Source of the DNA: Pseudarthrobacter sp. W1I19
GTDB lineage: Bacteria > Actinomycetota > Actinomycetes > Actinomycetales > Micrococcaceae
Assembly: GCF_030817835.1 (NCBI RefSeq)
Contig: NZ_JAUSZR010000001.1
Location: 2,604,001-2,668,000, forward strand
Direction of reading: 5' to 3'
DNA length: 64,000 nt
The notes under the pieces were generated by a model. That model was not told the DNA's origin and did not search any database. It saw nothing but the letters and a program-made list of their open reading frames with translations. The position numbers and the translations under genes are program-made. Of this stretch, positions 47,456 to 56,048 are shown in pieces; the first letter of the stretch is position 1; each line of letters opens with the position of its first letter.

Positions 47456-48208
47456 ATGGCGAAATCCCCTGATTCCAGCAATCCCACTCCTGCGGGCTCG
47501 AGCGCAGTGAAGCGCGGCCTCTTCTCCCGCAAGCCGAAAGAAGCGAAGGTCAAGAAGCCCAGCCGGCTCAAGCAGATCGGCGAGGTCTTTAACATGACCC
47601 GCCGCCACGACCCCATGGTCCCGTGGCTGATGCTGCTGGTTTTCCTCGGTGTTGTGGCCGTCAGCTTCCTGGTGGGCTTCTGGCTGGAGAACTGGATTAC
47701 CGGCCTCATCATCGGCATCCCGCTGGGCCTGCTCGGTGCCACGCTGATCCTGTCGCGCCGCGCCGAGCGCGCCGCCTTCGCCCAGATCGAGAACCAGCCG
47801 GGCGCCTCCGGCGCCGCGCTGGGAACGCTCCGCCGCGGCTGGATCACCGAGGACCAGCCCGTTGCCGTCAACCCCCGCACGCAGGACGCCGTGTTCCGCG
47901 CCATTGGCCGTCCCGGCGTCGTGCTGGTCAGTGAAGGGCCCAGCCACCGCGTGAAGCCGTTGCTGGACGCAGAACGCAAGCGCCTTGCCCGGATCCTGCC
48001 CAACGTCACCGTCCACGTCATTGAAAGCGGACGCGGCGAGGGCCAGGTGCCCATCAGCCAGGTGGCAAAGAAAATGGGCAAAATGAAGAACGAACTGACC
48101 AAGCTCGAAGTCAATGCGGTCTCCAAGCGGATCGCTTCGCTGGGCACCCGGCTCCCCATTCCCAAGGGCATCGACCCCTACAAGGCCCGCCCCAACCGCG
48201 GACGCTAG
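47456..48208 (+). CDS. DUF4191 family membrane protein
   Basis: A 250-aa protein. A basic N-terminus with KRGLFSRKPKEAKVKKPSRL precedes two transmembrane helices (about 60-80 and 85-105; MLLVFLGVVAVSFLVGFW and GLIIGIPLGLLGATLILS). A cytoplasmic domain follows, with GTLRRGWITEDQPVAVNPRT, VVLVSEGPSHRVKPLLDAER and KMKNELTKLEVNAVSKRIAS. This is the actinobacterial DUF4191 family, which lies downstream of lipA in most genomes. Function unknown; the link to lipA is conserved but unexplained. A TAGAAT -10 (47441-47446) nine bases before the ATG suggests its own leaderless promoter in addition to the upstream terminator. Confidence 0.9.
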   Translation: MAKSPDSSNPTPAGSSAVKRGLFSRKPKEAKVKKPSRLKQIGEVFNMTRRHDPMVPWLMLLVFLGVVAVSFLVGFWLENWITGLIIGIPLGLLGATLILSRRAERAAFAQIENQPGASGAALGTLRRGWITEDQPVAVNPRTQDAVFRAIGRPGVVLVSEGPSHRVKPLLDAERKRLARILPNVTVHVIESGRGEGQVPISQVAKKMGKMKNELTKLEVNAVSKRIASLGTRLPIPKGIDPYKARPNRGR

Positions 48209-48213
48209 GCCAA

Positions 48214-48253
48214 AAGCCCCGGTACCGGCTACCTGCCGGTACCGGGGCTTTTT
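48214..48253 (+). terminator. Terminator after the DUF4191 gene
   Basis: A 16-bp perfect stem: AAGCCCCGGTACCGGC (48214-48229) pairs with GCCGGTACCGGGGCTT (48235-48250), followed by TTT. Confidence 0.88.
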
Positions 48254-48286
48254 AGTGCACCAATACTGCCAGGAGGACAGGACACC

Positions 48287-48739
48287 GTGAACCACAGCAA
48301 TCTGACAGAGGACCAGCCGGACGTCCAGGTCAACGACGTCCAAGGCAACGAGGCCCAAGTCACAGAGGAACAGGCACGCCCGGGCAACGCCGCAACGCCC
48401 GTCAAAACCCTGGCGCTGCGCGCCTTCCGGATCTTCGCCATCGCTGAAGCCTTCAGCTGGGCCGCGCTACTGATCGGCATGTACTTCAAGTGGATTGCCG
48501 GCACCACAGAAATTGGCGTGCAGGTGGCCGGCCCCATCCACGGAGCCCTGTTCGTTGGCTACGGGATCACGGCGCTGGCACTTTGGCGGCTCCAGCGCTG
48601 GCCCTTTGTGGTGGCGCTTTTTGCCGGGATATCGGCGGTCTTCCCCTTCGCAACCCTCTGGTTCGAGCGCTGGGCCGGCAGGCGGGGACACCTTTCCACG
48701 GGCGGGTCGGAAGCTCCCAGGGAAACCAGCCGGGCCTGA
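48287..48739 (+). CDS. DUF3817 family membrane protein
   Basis: A 150-aa protein with a disordered, acidic 38-residue N-terminus and then three transmembrane helices: ALRAFRIFAIAEAFSWAALL, HGALFVGYGITALALW and PFVVALFAGISAVFPFATLW. FRIFAIAEAFSWAALLIGMY and GPIHGALFVGYG are the DUF3817 (YdzA-like) signature. GTG 48287 follows AGGAGGACA, a strong ribosome site. It is short, monocistronic and converges on the RDD gene with a 12-bp gap. Function unknown. Confidence 0.9.
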   Translation: MNHSNLTEDQPDVQVNDVQGNEAQVTEEQARPGNAATPVKTLALRAFRIFAIAEAFSWAALLIGMYFKWIAGTTEIGVQVAGPIHGALFVGYGITALALWRLQRWPFVVALFAGISAVFPFATLWFERWAGRRGHLSTGGSEAPRETSRA

Positions 48740-48751
48740 AGCCCGCGGATC

Positions 48752-49189
48752 CTACCGGCGCAGCAGGAGCGTGTTCATCGCCTTGTCATGGAGGCCGCGA
48801 TGGTCGGGATCGAAAATCACGGCAGGGATCACCAGGCACAGCAGCAGAGACCTCACCAAGGCAGCGAGCGGTCCCGGAGCTCCCCCGCCGGGCCGCACCA
48901 CGTGGATGCCCATGGCACGGTGCCCGATGCTGTAGCCGAGCGTGCCTACCAGGAGGATCTGCTCGACGGCGAAAATGGCCAGGTTTGCCCAGGCGTCGCC
49001 GCCAAAAGCGAAGTTGCTGATCAAGAGCGCGATGCCCCAGTCGATCATGAGCGCAACAATCCGGCGGCCGGCCCGTGCGATGGAACCGGGCCCGGATTCC
49101 GGCAGGCCAAGCCGCTCACCCGGATACCTGGATATGCCGGAGGTGTCGGGGCCGGTGAGCCAGGAACCGAGGTCTTTGCGATCTACCAC
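48752..49189 (-). CDS. RDD-family membrane protein
   Basis: A 145-aa protein of the RDD family, named for a conserved Arg-Asp-Asp. Here helix 1 contains GRRIVALMIDWGIALLISNF (Arg and Asp), and the end has DPDHRGLHDKAMNTLLLRR. Three helices are visible. The N-terminal 35 residues include ISRYPGERLGLPESGPGS, typical of the subgroup upstream of glnA in actinobacteria. Transport roles have been proposed for RDD proteins but not shown here. GTG 49189 is exactly 6 nt after TAAACT (49201-49196) on the minus strand, a leaderless start. It is divergent from glnA and shares the 278-bp regulatory region. Confidence 0.88.
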   Translation of the reverse strand: MVDRKDLGSWLTGPDTSGISRYPGERLGLPESGPGSIARAGRRIVALMIDWGIALLISNFAFGGDAWANLAIFAVEQILLVGTLGYSIGHRAMGIHVVRPGGGAPGPLAALVRSLLLCLVIPAVIFDPDHRGLHDKAMNTLLLRR

Positions 49190-49216
49190 CGTCCAAGTTT
49201 ACCCGCGTTCATCCGC

Positions 49217-49249
49217 CCACAGTGTGGATGCGGTTAGACCACACTGTGG
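49217..49249. promoter_or_regulatory. Double palindrome CCACA-N-TGTGG between the RDD gene and glnA
   Basis: CCACAGTGTGG (49217-49227) and CCACACTGTGG (49239-49249). Each is a palindrome about its central base, the two are exact inverse copies, and their centres are 22 bp apart (two helical turns). This looks like a tandem operator for an unidentified regulator, 16 bp beyond the RDD -10 box. Confidence 0.55.
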
Positions 49250-49282
49250 ACGGCCAGTAGCGTTGCCATATCAGGGCATTCT

Positions 49283-49320
49283 GTAACCTGCCCGAAACAA
49301 TACGGACACGGACGGGAAAT
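49283..49320 (+). promoter_or_regulatory. GlnR-type binding site upstream of glnA
   Basis: GTAAC-N6-GAAAC-N6-GACAC-N6-GAAAT with exact 6-bp spacers matches the actinobacterial GlnR box (a1-b1-a2-b2). A -10 box TAGGCT (49331-49336) begins 11 bp downstream with no good -35, as expected for a GlnR-activated promoter. Confidence 0.85.
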
Positions 49321-49377
49321 GCCCCATCCATAGGCTGTTAGCAGTTTCAAGCGAATCCCCCGGCAGGGTGCACATCA

Positions 49378-49403
49378 GCAGGGAAACCTTGTGGTCTCCC
49401 TGC
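49378..49403 (+). promoter_or_regulatory. Hairpin in the glnA leader
   Basis: In the long 5' leader (about 125 nt from the -10 box to ATG), GCAGGGA (49378-49384) pairs with TCCCTGC (49397-49403). Inner ACC/GGT pairs and a TTGT loop follow, and CTTT comes after. It is attenuator-like or an mRNA-stability element. No riboswitch class is recognised. Confidence 0.45.
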
Positions 49404-49467
49404 CTTTGGATTGCGTTGGATCAGATGGCTGTCACGCCAGATATTTACATATGCGTTAGGAGCATAG

Positions 49468-50892
49468 ATGTTCAAGACTGCGGACGAAGTCCTCAAGTTC
49501 ATCAAGGACGAAGATATTAAGTTCGTCGATATCCGCTTCACCGATCTCCCGGGTGTCCAGCAGCACTTTAACGTCCCGGCCAAAAGCGTTGATGCCGACT
49601 TCTTCATCAACGGCCAGCTCTTCGACGGATCCTCCATCCGCGGCTTCCAGGGCATCGCCGAGTCCGACATGCAGCTGATCCCGGACGTCACCACCGCGTT
49701 CCTGGACACCTTCCGCATGGAAAAGACCCTCGCGCTGAACTTCTCCATCGTCAACCCCCGCACGGGCGATCCCTACCACCGCGACCCCCGCGGCGTGGCT
49801 GAGAAGGCCGAGGCCTACCTGGCCTCCACCGGCATCGCGGACACCGCATTCTTCGCTCCCGAAGCAGAGTTCTTCGTCTTCGACAACGTCCAGTACCAGT
49901 CCTCCCCGCAGGGCAGCTTCTACAAGATCGATTCCGAGGAAGCACACTGGAACACCGGCCGCGAGGAAGAAGGCGGAAACCTCGGTTACAAGACCCCCGT
50001 CAAGGGCGGTTACTTCCCGGTCTCCCCCACCGACAAGCAGGCCGACCTGCGCGACGCCATGTGCGTCGCCCTGGACGAAGCCGGCCTTGAGGTCGAGCGC
50101 AGCCACCACGAAGTTGGATCTGCCGGCCAGGCCGAGATCAACTACAAGTTCACCACCCTGACGCACGCTGCCGATGACCTGCAGAAGTTCAAGTACGTCA
50201 TCAAGAACACCGCAGATGCCTGGGGCAAGTCCGTTACCTTCATGCCCAAGCCGGTCTTCGGTGACAACGGCTCCGGTATGCACTGCCACCAGTCGCTGTG
50301 GAACGGCGGCGAGCCGCTGTTCTACGACGAGAAGGGCTATGCCGGCCTGTCCGACACCGCCCGCTGGTACATCGGCGGCCTGCTCAAGCACGCCTCCGCC
50401 GTCCTGGCCTTCACCAACCCGACGGTGAACTCCTACCGCCGCCTGGTCAAGGGCTTCGAAGCCCCGGTCAACATGGTCTACTCGCAGGGCAACCGCTCCG
50501 CCGGTATCCGTATCCCCATCACGGGCACCAACCCCAAGGCCAAGCGCATCGAGTTCCGCGCACCGGACCCCTCCTCCAACCCGTACCTGGCATTCGCTGC
50601 CCAGCTGATGGCCGGCATCGACGGCATCCGCAACCGCATCGAGCCGCCGGCACCCATCGACAAGGACCTCTACGAGCTCCCCGCTGAAGAAGCCAAGGAC
50701 ATCCCCAAGGCTCCGGGCACGCTTGAGGAAGCATTGGAGGCCCTGGCCGAGGACAACGAGTTCCTGCAGGCCGGCGGTGTCTTCACCCAGGACCTGATCG
50801 ACACCTGGATCGAGTACAAGTACGAATACGAGATCCGCCCGCTGTCGCTGCGTCCGAACCCCTACGAGTTCGAGCTCTACTACGGCGTCTAG
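49468..50892 (+). CDS. glnA: Glutamine synthetase, type I-beta
   Basis: The main ammonia-assimilating enzyme (glutamate + NH3 + ATP to glutamine), a 474-aa dodecamer subunit. [20 protein letters not shown] and [17 protein letters not shown] are N-terminal signatures. ATP/metal site motifs are [16 protein letters not shown] and [20 protein letters not shown]. The adenylylation site Tyr402 is in [14 protein letters not shown], matching E. coli Tyr397, and glnE, encoding its adenylyltransferase, is 3 kb away. A ribosome site TTAGGAG precedes ATG. Transcription is probably GlnR-activated (box at 49283-49320) through a long leader with a hairpin. A terminator follows. Confidence 0.98.
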   Translation: MFKTADEVLKFIKDEDIKFVDIRFTDLPGVQQHFNVPAKSVDADFFINGQLFDGSSIRGFQGIAESDMQLIPDVTTAFLDTFRMEKTLALNFSIVNPRTGDPYHRDPRGVAEKAEAYLASTGIADTAFFAPEAEFFVFDNVQYQSSPQGSFYKIDSEEAHWNTGREEEGGNLGYKTPVKGGYFPVSPTDKQADLRDAMCVALDEAGLEVERSHHEVGSAGQAEINYKFTTLTHAADDLQKFKYVIKNTADAWGKSVTFMPKPVFGDNGSGMHCHQSLWNGGEPLFYDEKGYAGLSDTARWYIGGLLKHASAVLAFTNPTVNSYRRLVKGFEAPVNMVYSQGNRSAGIRIPITGTNPKAKRIEFRAPDPSSNPYLAFAAQLMAGIDGIRNRIEPPAPIDKDLYELPAEEAKDIPKAPGTLEEALEALAEDNEFLQAGGVFTQDLIDTWIEYKYEYEIRPLSLRPNPYEFELYYGV

Positions 50893-50957
50893 TCATGTCA
50901 TGCGGCTGATCGCGGGCATAGTCCGCCAATAATCCGCAAGGACCTTTTATACAGGAA

Positions 50958-50993
50958 AGGCCGGCTTCAAGGTTTCCCCCTTGAGGCCGGCCT
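50958..50993 (+). terminator. Terminator of glnA
   Basis: A 15-bp stem with one G-T pair: AGGCCGGCTTCAAGG (50958-50972) with CCTTGAGGCCGGCCT (50979-50993). Confidence 0.8.
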
Positions 50994-51044
50994 GACTGCT
51001 TTCCGGATCCGCCATGAAATGCTGTGCGGTCCCCCCGCGCCGCG

Positions 51045-51692
51045 TCAACGGGCCGGCTGCGCTTCCTCTTCGCTGCCGGTAACAGATGGCTGTACGGCCA
51101 CCCTGGTGAACCCCGTTGGCAGGTCGGCGTCACTTGACGCGAGGATGACAGTGGTGCGCTCCGCTACGTCCACGTCACTGATGTCCGCGTTGTAGAGGTC
51201 ATCAGCCTCACGCTTCAACCCGGCGCCTTGTGCCTCGTCGAGGCGTTTGCCATCCATGGACCACTTGAAGTCGTAACTGAAGGTGGGTGCCCAGCTATGG
51301 AGGGCATCGGCGACACTGGTGAACGTGGCTTGCCGTCCTTCTGGACTGGAGGCGCTCACCATGTACAGATTCACTGGTGCCGTGCCGGTGCGGTTGTCCA
51401 CGTCCGCCACGAGGTATGAAACGGGCGCTGCTCCGACCTTGACCCGGTAGGCCTCGATTGCCGCTACAGCAGGGTCCGTCACAGGTGCCGGCAGCGTAAA
51501 ACTAATATGGGCGCCCGAGGCCGTAGTGAGCTCGTACAGTCCTGCCGGCAACGCCCCTGGCGCCACGGCGGATGATGGAGCCGCGCTTGGTCCAGCCTTG
51601 CCAGCCGCCGGGCCGCCTTGCACGGGCGCCGGCGCCGAACACGCTGCGAGCAATAAGACAACAGCCGGTGCGGCGGTCCTGATCTGCTTCAT
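51045..51692 (-). CDS. Hypothetical lipoprotein
   Basis: A 215-aa protein with a type II signal peptide: MKQIRTAAPAVVLLLAACSA, with lipobox LAAC and the lipidated Cys at residue 18. An Ala/Pro/Gly linker precedes a globular domain from about residue 50 (YELTTASGAHISFTLPAP). The domain has no family I can name, though SYLVADVDNRTGTAPVNLYM resembles small actinobacterial lipoproteins of unknown role. It would sit on the outer face of the cytoplasmic membrane. A CATAGT box lies about 10 nt before the ATG, and GGGAAG is a possible ribosome site. It is separate from glnA, with which it converges. Confidence 0.8.
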   Translation of the reverse strand: MKQIRTAAPAVVLLLAACSAPAPVQGGPAAGKAGPSAAPSSAVAPGALPAGLYELTTASGAHISFTLPAPVTDPAVAAIEAYRVKVGAAPVSYLVADVDNRTGTAPVNLYMVSASSPEGRQATFTSVADALHSWAPTFSYDFKWSMDGKRLDEAQGAGLKREADDLYNADISDVDVAERTTVILASSDADLPTGFTRVAVQPSVTGSEEEAQPAR

Positions 51693-51984
51693 GGCTTCCC
51701 AAACTATGTTTGCAGCCCCCAGAGCTATCTATATGTAGCCCCCAGCATAGGGGCCCGGCGAACACTGTGGAAGTGCCGGGCGGGGCGGTATCCAGGGAAC
51801 CAGGAGCAAATTCCCGTAGGTGGGAATCCGGCTCCAGACGTGCTGAGACCGGGAGCCGGATCCCCTGGCGAATGTCCCCCGAGACGAAGACTAAATGAAG
51901 CCTTCCCCCCAACAAGGTTTGAAGAACACTGCCAGTCCACATGATGTGCCAATCCGGGACCGAGTGCAACGCCGGGCTGTCCGG
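51693..51984. other. 292-bp region between the lipoprotein and GNAT genes
   Basis: It holds the lipoprotein promoter region and a hairpin: 51822-51835 (GGGAATCCGGCTCC) pairs with 51852-51865, with one mismatch and a 16-nt loop. The hairpin probably ends the VOC/GNAT transcript on the minus strand but lacks a U-run. No gene is seen. Confidence 0.5.
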
Positions 51985-52446
51985 TTACGGCCGGCGGACC
52001 GCAGCAAACGCCCGGTACAGGGTTCGTTGGGGGCCTGAGGACCCGCCCAGGTACTGGCCGCGGTCCTCGAATCCGGCGCGGCGGTAGGCGGCCAGGCCCG
52101 CCGGATTGGCTTCGTTGACGGAGAGGACGACGCCGGCCTCCCCGGTCTGGTGCCGGCTGCTGAGTTTCTCCGCAGCCGCCGCAGCGGCAGCCGCCCCCCG
52201 CGGACCGTAACCTTTGCCCTGCTGCCGCCGGTCGATGAGGAAGCCGCGCAGCAGCCAGGCGGAATCGTCGTCGGGCCAGCCGGCAAGCCTGGCTGCCCCT
52301 GCCTGCAGCGTGAGCACCCCCACGGCCTGGCCATTGGCTTCAATCACGTACGGACGGCGCGACTCCTCAGCCAGGCCGGCCAGGGCCATCCGCAGCGGAT
52401 CGCCAACAAACTTCTCCTGCCCGGGCAAGAGTTCGAGTCCGGCCAC
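51985..52446 (-). CDS. GNAT-family N-acetyltransferase
   Basis: A 153-aa frame from GTG 52446. The GNAT core is clear: VIEANGQAVGVLTLQAG (beta 2-3), AWLLRGFLIDRRQQGKGYGP with the Q/RxxGxG/A acetyl-CoA loop QGKGYG, and VVLSVNEANPAGLAAYRRAG with the late-motif Tyr. Substrate unknown. The first family strand and helix (ISLRDIDDDARAIQLEAVAG) lie upstream of the GTG in the same open frame but have no ATG, GTG or TTG. Possible starts are CTG 52500, or a CTG overlapping the VOC stop (CTGA), so the true protein is probably about 18-30 residues longer. It is the second gene of a VOC-GNAT operon. Confidence 0.82.
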   Translation of the reverse strand: MAGLELLPGQEKFVGDPLRMALAGLAEESRRPYVIEANGQAVGVLTLQAGAARLAGWPDDDSAWLLRGFLIDRRQQGKGYGPRGAAAAAAAAEKLSSRHQTGEAGVVLSVNEANPAGLAAYRRAGFEDRGQYLGGSSGPQRTLYRAFAAVRRP

Positions 52447-52523
52447 GGCCTCCAGCTGGATGGCCCGGGCGTCGTCGTCGATATCCCGGAGTGAAATCAG
52501 CCAGACGCCCCCACCCGTTCCGT

Positions 52524-52967
52524 TCAGGACTGTTGGCCGGCGGATTCGCCGCCCACGGTGGCTTCGGCGGGCGCTCCTGCCGGATCCATCCAGAAGACCT
52601 CCCAGAGGTGTCCGTCAGGGTCCTGGAAGCTGTGGTTGTACATAAAGCCGTAGTCGTGGGGATCCTCGGACGCAGAGCCGCCGTTGGCCAGTGCGGTGCG
52701 CACTGCCTCATCCACGGCTTTCCGGCTGTCCACGGAATAGGCGATGATCGCTTCCGCCGAGCCCGTGTTGTCCGCGACATCCTTCTTGGTAAAGGTCTTG
52801 AAATAGTTCTGCACCAGCAGCATCACGTACGCGTTCTCGTTGACCACCATGCAGGTGGCGTTCTCGTCCGTGAAGTCCGGGTTGAAGGTGAAGCCGAGGG
52901 AACTGAAGAAGTCCACTGAGCGCTTAAGATCCTGGACGGGCAGGTTAAGGAAGAGTTGGTTAGCCAT
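52524..52967 (-). CDS. VOC-family (glyoxalase/bleomycin-resistance-like) protein
   Basis: A 147-aa protein with two beta-alpha-beta-beta-beta modules: MANQLFLNLPVQDLKRSVDF and FFSSLGFTFNP in the first, NHSFQDPDGHLWEVFWMDP in the second. The second matches the VOC metal-ligand Glu/His arrangement typical of the YaeR-like, SMU64q-type subgroup, so a small-molecule isomerase, dioxygenase or binding role is possible. No specific substrate can be given. The ATG is 6 nt after TACGTT (52979-52974) on the minus strand, a leaderless promoter. It is divergent from nothing nearby; glnE lies 60 bp upstream on the same strand. Confidence 0.9.
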   Translation of the reverse strand: MANQLFLNLPVQDLKRSVDFFSSLGFTFNPDFTDENATCMVVNENAYVMLLVQNYFKTFTKKDVADNTGSAEAIIAYSVDSRKAVDEAVRTALANGGSASEDPHDYGFMYNHSFQDPDGHLWEVFWMDPAGAPAEATVGGESAGQQS

Positions 52968-53027
52968 GGGCTCAACGTAGCACCGGGCCCTGACAACTGT
53001 CAGCCGCGCGCTATGGGCGGTTCACGG

Positions 53028-56000
53028 TTACTGGCCGTAAAAGACCCGTTCGAAGACGGCACGGGCCCGCCGGCTGACCCGCAGGTAGTCCTCCTCCAGG
53101 GCCGCTGCATGGCCTGGTTCGTAGCCGCACCAGCGTGCCACGGCTTCCAGGTCGCGACGCGAGGACGGCAGCAGGTCCGAGGCCTTGCCGCTCCAGATGA
53201 CGTTGGCGGACCTGATCCGGCTGGCCAAACGCCAGGCAGCCGCCAGGAGGTCGGCATCGTCGCGCGCCAGCAGGCCCAGTTGGGTTGCCTCCTGGAGCGC
53301 ACCCACGGTTGAGGTGGTGCGCAACTGCGGGTGTTTGCCCGCATGCTGCAGCTGCAGCAGCTGGACCAGCCATTCGACGTCGCTGAGCCCGCCGCGGCCC
53401 AGCTTGAGGTGCCGGGCAGGATCCGCCCCCCGGGGCAGGCGTTCGGACTCCACCCGTGCTTTGATCCGCCTGATTTCGCGTACGTCCTGTTCGGTTACGG
53501 ACTCCGGGTAGCGGATGGGATCGATGAGTTCGAGGAAGTCCGCAGCCAGGGTGTCGTCGCCGGCCATGGGCCTGGCACGCAGCAGGGCCTGGGCCTCCCA
53601 GATAAGGGACCAGCGGCGGTAGTACTCGGCGTAGGAATCAAGGGAGCGCACCATCGCTCCGTTCTTGCCCTCGGGGCGCAGGTCCGCGTCCACCTGAAGG
53701 ACGCGTTCGGCCATGATGGCCGGCTTCAGCGGCTGGGTGAGGAGGCTTGAGACCTTGGCCACGATCCGCGAGGCCTGCTCCTGCGCTTCTTCCTCGGAGA
53801 AGCCCGGCAGCGCCCGGTGTACGTACATCACATCGGCGTCGGACCCGTAGCCGATCTCGCGCCCGCCCTGCCGGCCCATGGCAACCACCAGGACAGCGGT
53901 TTTCAGTGGCCCCTTGGCTGAGACGATTCCTTCGGCCACGCGCAGTGCGCCCAGCACCGCGGCCCTGTCGGTGTCCGCCAGTGCGGCTCCCACGCGATCC
54001 TGGTCCAGGAGTCCGGCGGAGTCGGCGATGGCGATCCGCAGCGTCTCGCGCCGCCGGATCAGCCGGATCAGCCGCATGGCACTTTCCGGATCAGCGTGGC
54101 GGGACATCTTGGAGGTGATCTCCTGCCACTGTGCCTCAAAGGTGACCGGCACCAGGTCCTTGTCATGGCCAAGCCAGGCCACTGATTCCGGGGACACTTC
54201 CAGCAGGTCGGCGATCAGCCGCGAGTTGGCCAGCACATGGCACAACCGCTCGGCGGCGGCCTTCGAGTCCCGGAGCATGCCCAGGTACCAGTGGGTGGTG
54301 CCCAGGGCTTCGCTGACCCGGCGGAAGGCGAGGAGGCCGCCGTCGGGATCCACACCTTCGGCCAGCCAGTCCAGGAGAATGGGCAGCAGCTGCCGCTGCA
54401 GTGCGGCCCGGCGGCTCACGCCGGCCGTGAGGGCCTCGATGTGGCGCATGGCACCTTTCGGGTCCCGGTAACCGAGGGCGGCGAGCCGGCCCTGGGCAGC
54501 TTCGGGCGTCAGCTTGGCGTCCTCGCTGCTGAGCTTGGCCGCCGTGTTGAGCAGGGGCCGGTAGAAGATCCGCTCATGGAGCTCACGCACCGAGCGCTTG
54601 GTCTTCTGCCAGGCAGCGAGCAGGGCGTCCGGGTGCGGGCGTTCACTGGAAAACGGGCCGAGCACCGCCTTGGCAAGTGCACGCAGTGCCGGTTCGCCCA
54701 CCGGCATGAGGTGGGTCCTGCGCAGCTGGAAGAGCTGGATGCGGTGCTCCAGGAGCCGCAGGTACCGGTAGGCGTTGTCGAAGGCTGCCGCATCGGCACG
54801 CCCAATGTAGCCGCCCGCGGAGAGGGCGGCAATGGCGGACGTGGTGTCGCGCCGGCGGAGCGATTCATCGGATTTGCCGTGCACCAGCTGGAGCAGCTGG
54901 ACGGTGAATTCAACGTCCCGCAGTCCGCCACGGCCCAGTTTGATCTGCCGCTGCTCCTCCGCAGGCGGGATGTGTTCGGTGACGCGGCGGCGCATCGCCT
55001 GGACTGATTCTACAAAGCCGTCGCGGCTGGCCGAGCTCCAGATCAGCGGCGTGATGGCCTCTTCATATTGTTGGCCAAGGGCTGCGTCACCGGCGATGGT
55101 GCGGGCCTTCAGCAGTGCCTGGAACTCCCAACTCTCCGCCCACCGCGCGTAGTACGTCTGGTGTGAGGCAAGGGTCCGGACCAGGGGCCCGGATTTACCC
55201 TCCGGCCGCAGGTTCGCGTCCACCTCCCAGAGCCCGGGTTCGCGGGCCACCGATGAGATTGCCCGGGAGATTCCGCTGGCCAGGGCCGTGCCGATGGTCG
55301 CAGCGGCAGCGTCGTCAAGGCTGCCCCGTTCCACCACATAGATAACATCGACGTCGGAAATATAGTTGAGCTCACGGGCCCCGCATTTGCCCATGCCAAT
55401 AACAGCCAGGCCGACGTCGGCCACGTCCGCGGCGCTGAACTGGCCGGCAGCTTCGGCGCGCGAGACGGCGAGGGCGGCCTCAATGGCGGCGCCGGCGAGG
55501 TCGGCGAGCTCACCGCCCACCGACGGCATGAAGTCCAGCGGGTCCGCGGCGCACAGGTCCTTAACTGCCAGGTCCACAACGCCCCTGCGGTAGGCCGTCC
55601 GAAGGGCCGCATAGGCGTCGGTTCCGGTGGTTGCGGCCACCGGCCGCGCGGCCCGGGGATCGGCGCCCACGGACTGCAACAGGGTGGCGCGAAGCTCCTG
55701 CGGATCGGCCGGCAGCGGTTCAGGGCTGGGGCGCACTTCAAAGGCGGACAGGTGTTCGGGGTGTCGGATCAGGAACTCCCCCAGCGCCTCGGACGCTCCC
55801 AGGACGCGATACAGCGGCTCACTGGTCTCGGGGTCAGCGGCCGCAAGCTCCCGAAGGGCGGGATGCTTTTCGATCAGGCGGACCAGGGACTGCAGGGCTG
55901 TATCCGGGCTGGCGGACATTTGGAGCCCGGCAAAGAGCCTGTCTTCGTCCAGTCCTTCGAGCTCGCGGGCAGCGAGGAACCGCTCGCCCTTCTCGAGATC

Positions 56001-56042
56001 GCTGAAGCCGGCGGAGATCAGGCGCCGTGCGAGGCTCACCAT
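53028..56042 (-). CDS. glnE: Bifunctional glutamine synthetase adenylyltransferase/adenylyl-removing enzyme
   Basis: A 1004-aa regulator that adenylylates (inactivates) and deadenylylates GlnA at Tyr402. Two nucleotidyltransferase domains are visible. The N-terminal one has GMGKCGARELNYISDVDVIY and an adjoining helical GlnD-like region. The C-terminal one has GRQGGREIGYGSDADVMYVH. Both keep the GS...DxD metal motif. Length and layout equal the actinobacterial GlnE (about 1000 aa). It starts at ATG 56042, 6 bp after the glnA2 stop, with GGGAG inside the glnA2 end, so glnA2-glnE form one operon. P-II protein control is typical elsewhere, but no glnB/glnK is in the window. Confidence 0.96.
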   Translation of the reverse strand: MVSLARRLISAGFSDLEKGERFLAARELEGLDEDRLFAGLQMSASPDTALQSLVRLIEKHPALRELAAADPETSEPLYRVLGASEALGEFLIRHPEHLSAFEVRPSPEPLPADPQELRATLLQSVGADPRAARPVAATTGTDAYAALRTAYRRGVVDLAVKDLCAADPLDFMPSVGGELADLAGAAIEAALAVSRAEAAGQFSAADVADVGLAVIGMGKCGARELNYISDVDVIYVVERGSLDDAAAATIGTALASGISRAISSVAREPGLWEVDANLRPEGKSGPLVRTLASHQTYYARWAESWEFQALLKARTIAGDAALGQQYEEAITPLIWSSASRDGFVESVQAMRRRVTEHIPPAEEQRQIKLGRGGLRDVEFTVQLLQLVHGKSDESLRRRDTTSAIAALSAGGYIGRADAAAFDNAYRYLRLLEHRIQLFQLRRTHLMPVGEPALRALAKAVLGPFSSERPHPDALLAAWQKTKRSVRELHERIFYRPLLNTAAKLSSEDAKLTPEAAQGRLAALGYRDPKGAMRHIEALTAGVSRRAALQRQLLPILLDWLAEGVDPDGGLLAFRRVSEALGTTHWYLGMLRDSKAAAERLCHVLANSRLIADLLEVSPESVAWLGHDKDLVPVTFEAQWQEITSKMSRHADPESAMRLIRLIRRRETLRIAIADSAGLLDQDRVGAALADTDRAAVLGALRVAEGIVSAKGPLKTAVLVVAMGRQGGREIGYGSDADVMYVHRALPGFSEEEAQEQASRIVAKVSSLLTQPLKPAIMAERVLQVDADLRPEGKNGAMVRSLDSYAEYYRRWSLIWEAQALLRARPMAGDDTLAADFLELIDPIRYPESVTEQDVREIRRIKARVESERLPRGADPARHLKLGRGGLSDVEWLVQLLQLQHAGKHPQLRTTSTVGALQEATQLGLLARDDADLLAAAWRLASRIRSANVIWSGKASDLLPSSRRDLEAVARWCGYEPGHAAALEEDYLRVSRRARAVFERVFYGQ

Positions 56043-56048
56043 CGCTCC

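Noticed and set aside
49378..49403. glnA leader hairpin as a known riboswitch
   Set aside because: No known aptamer core is visible; kept only as a hairpin.
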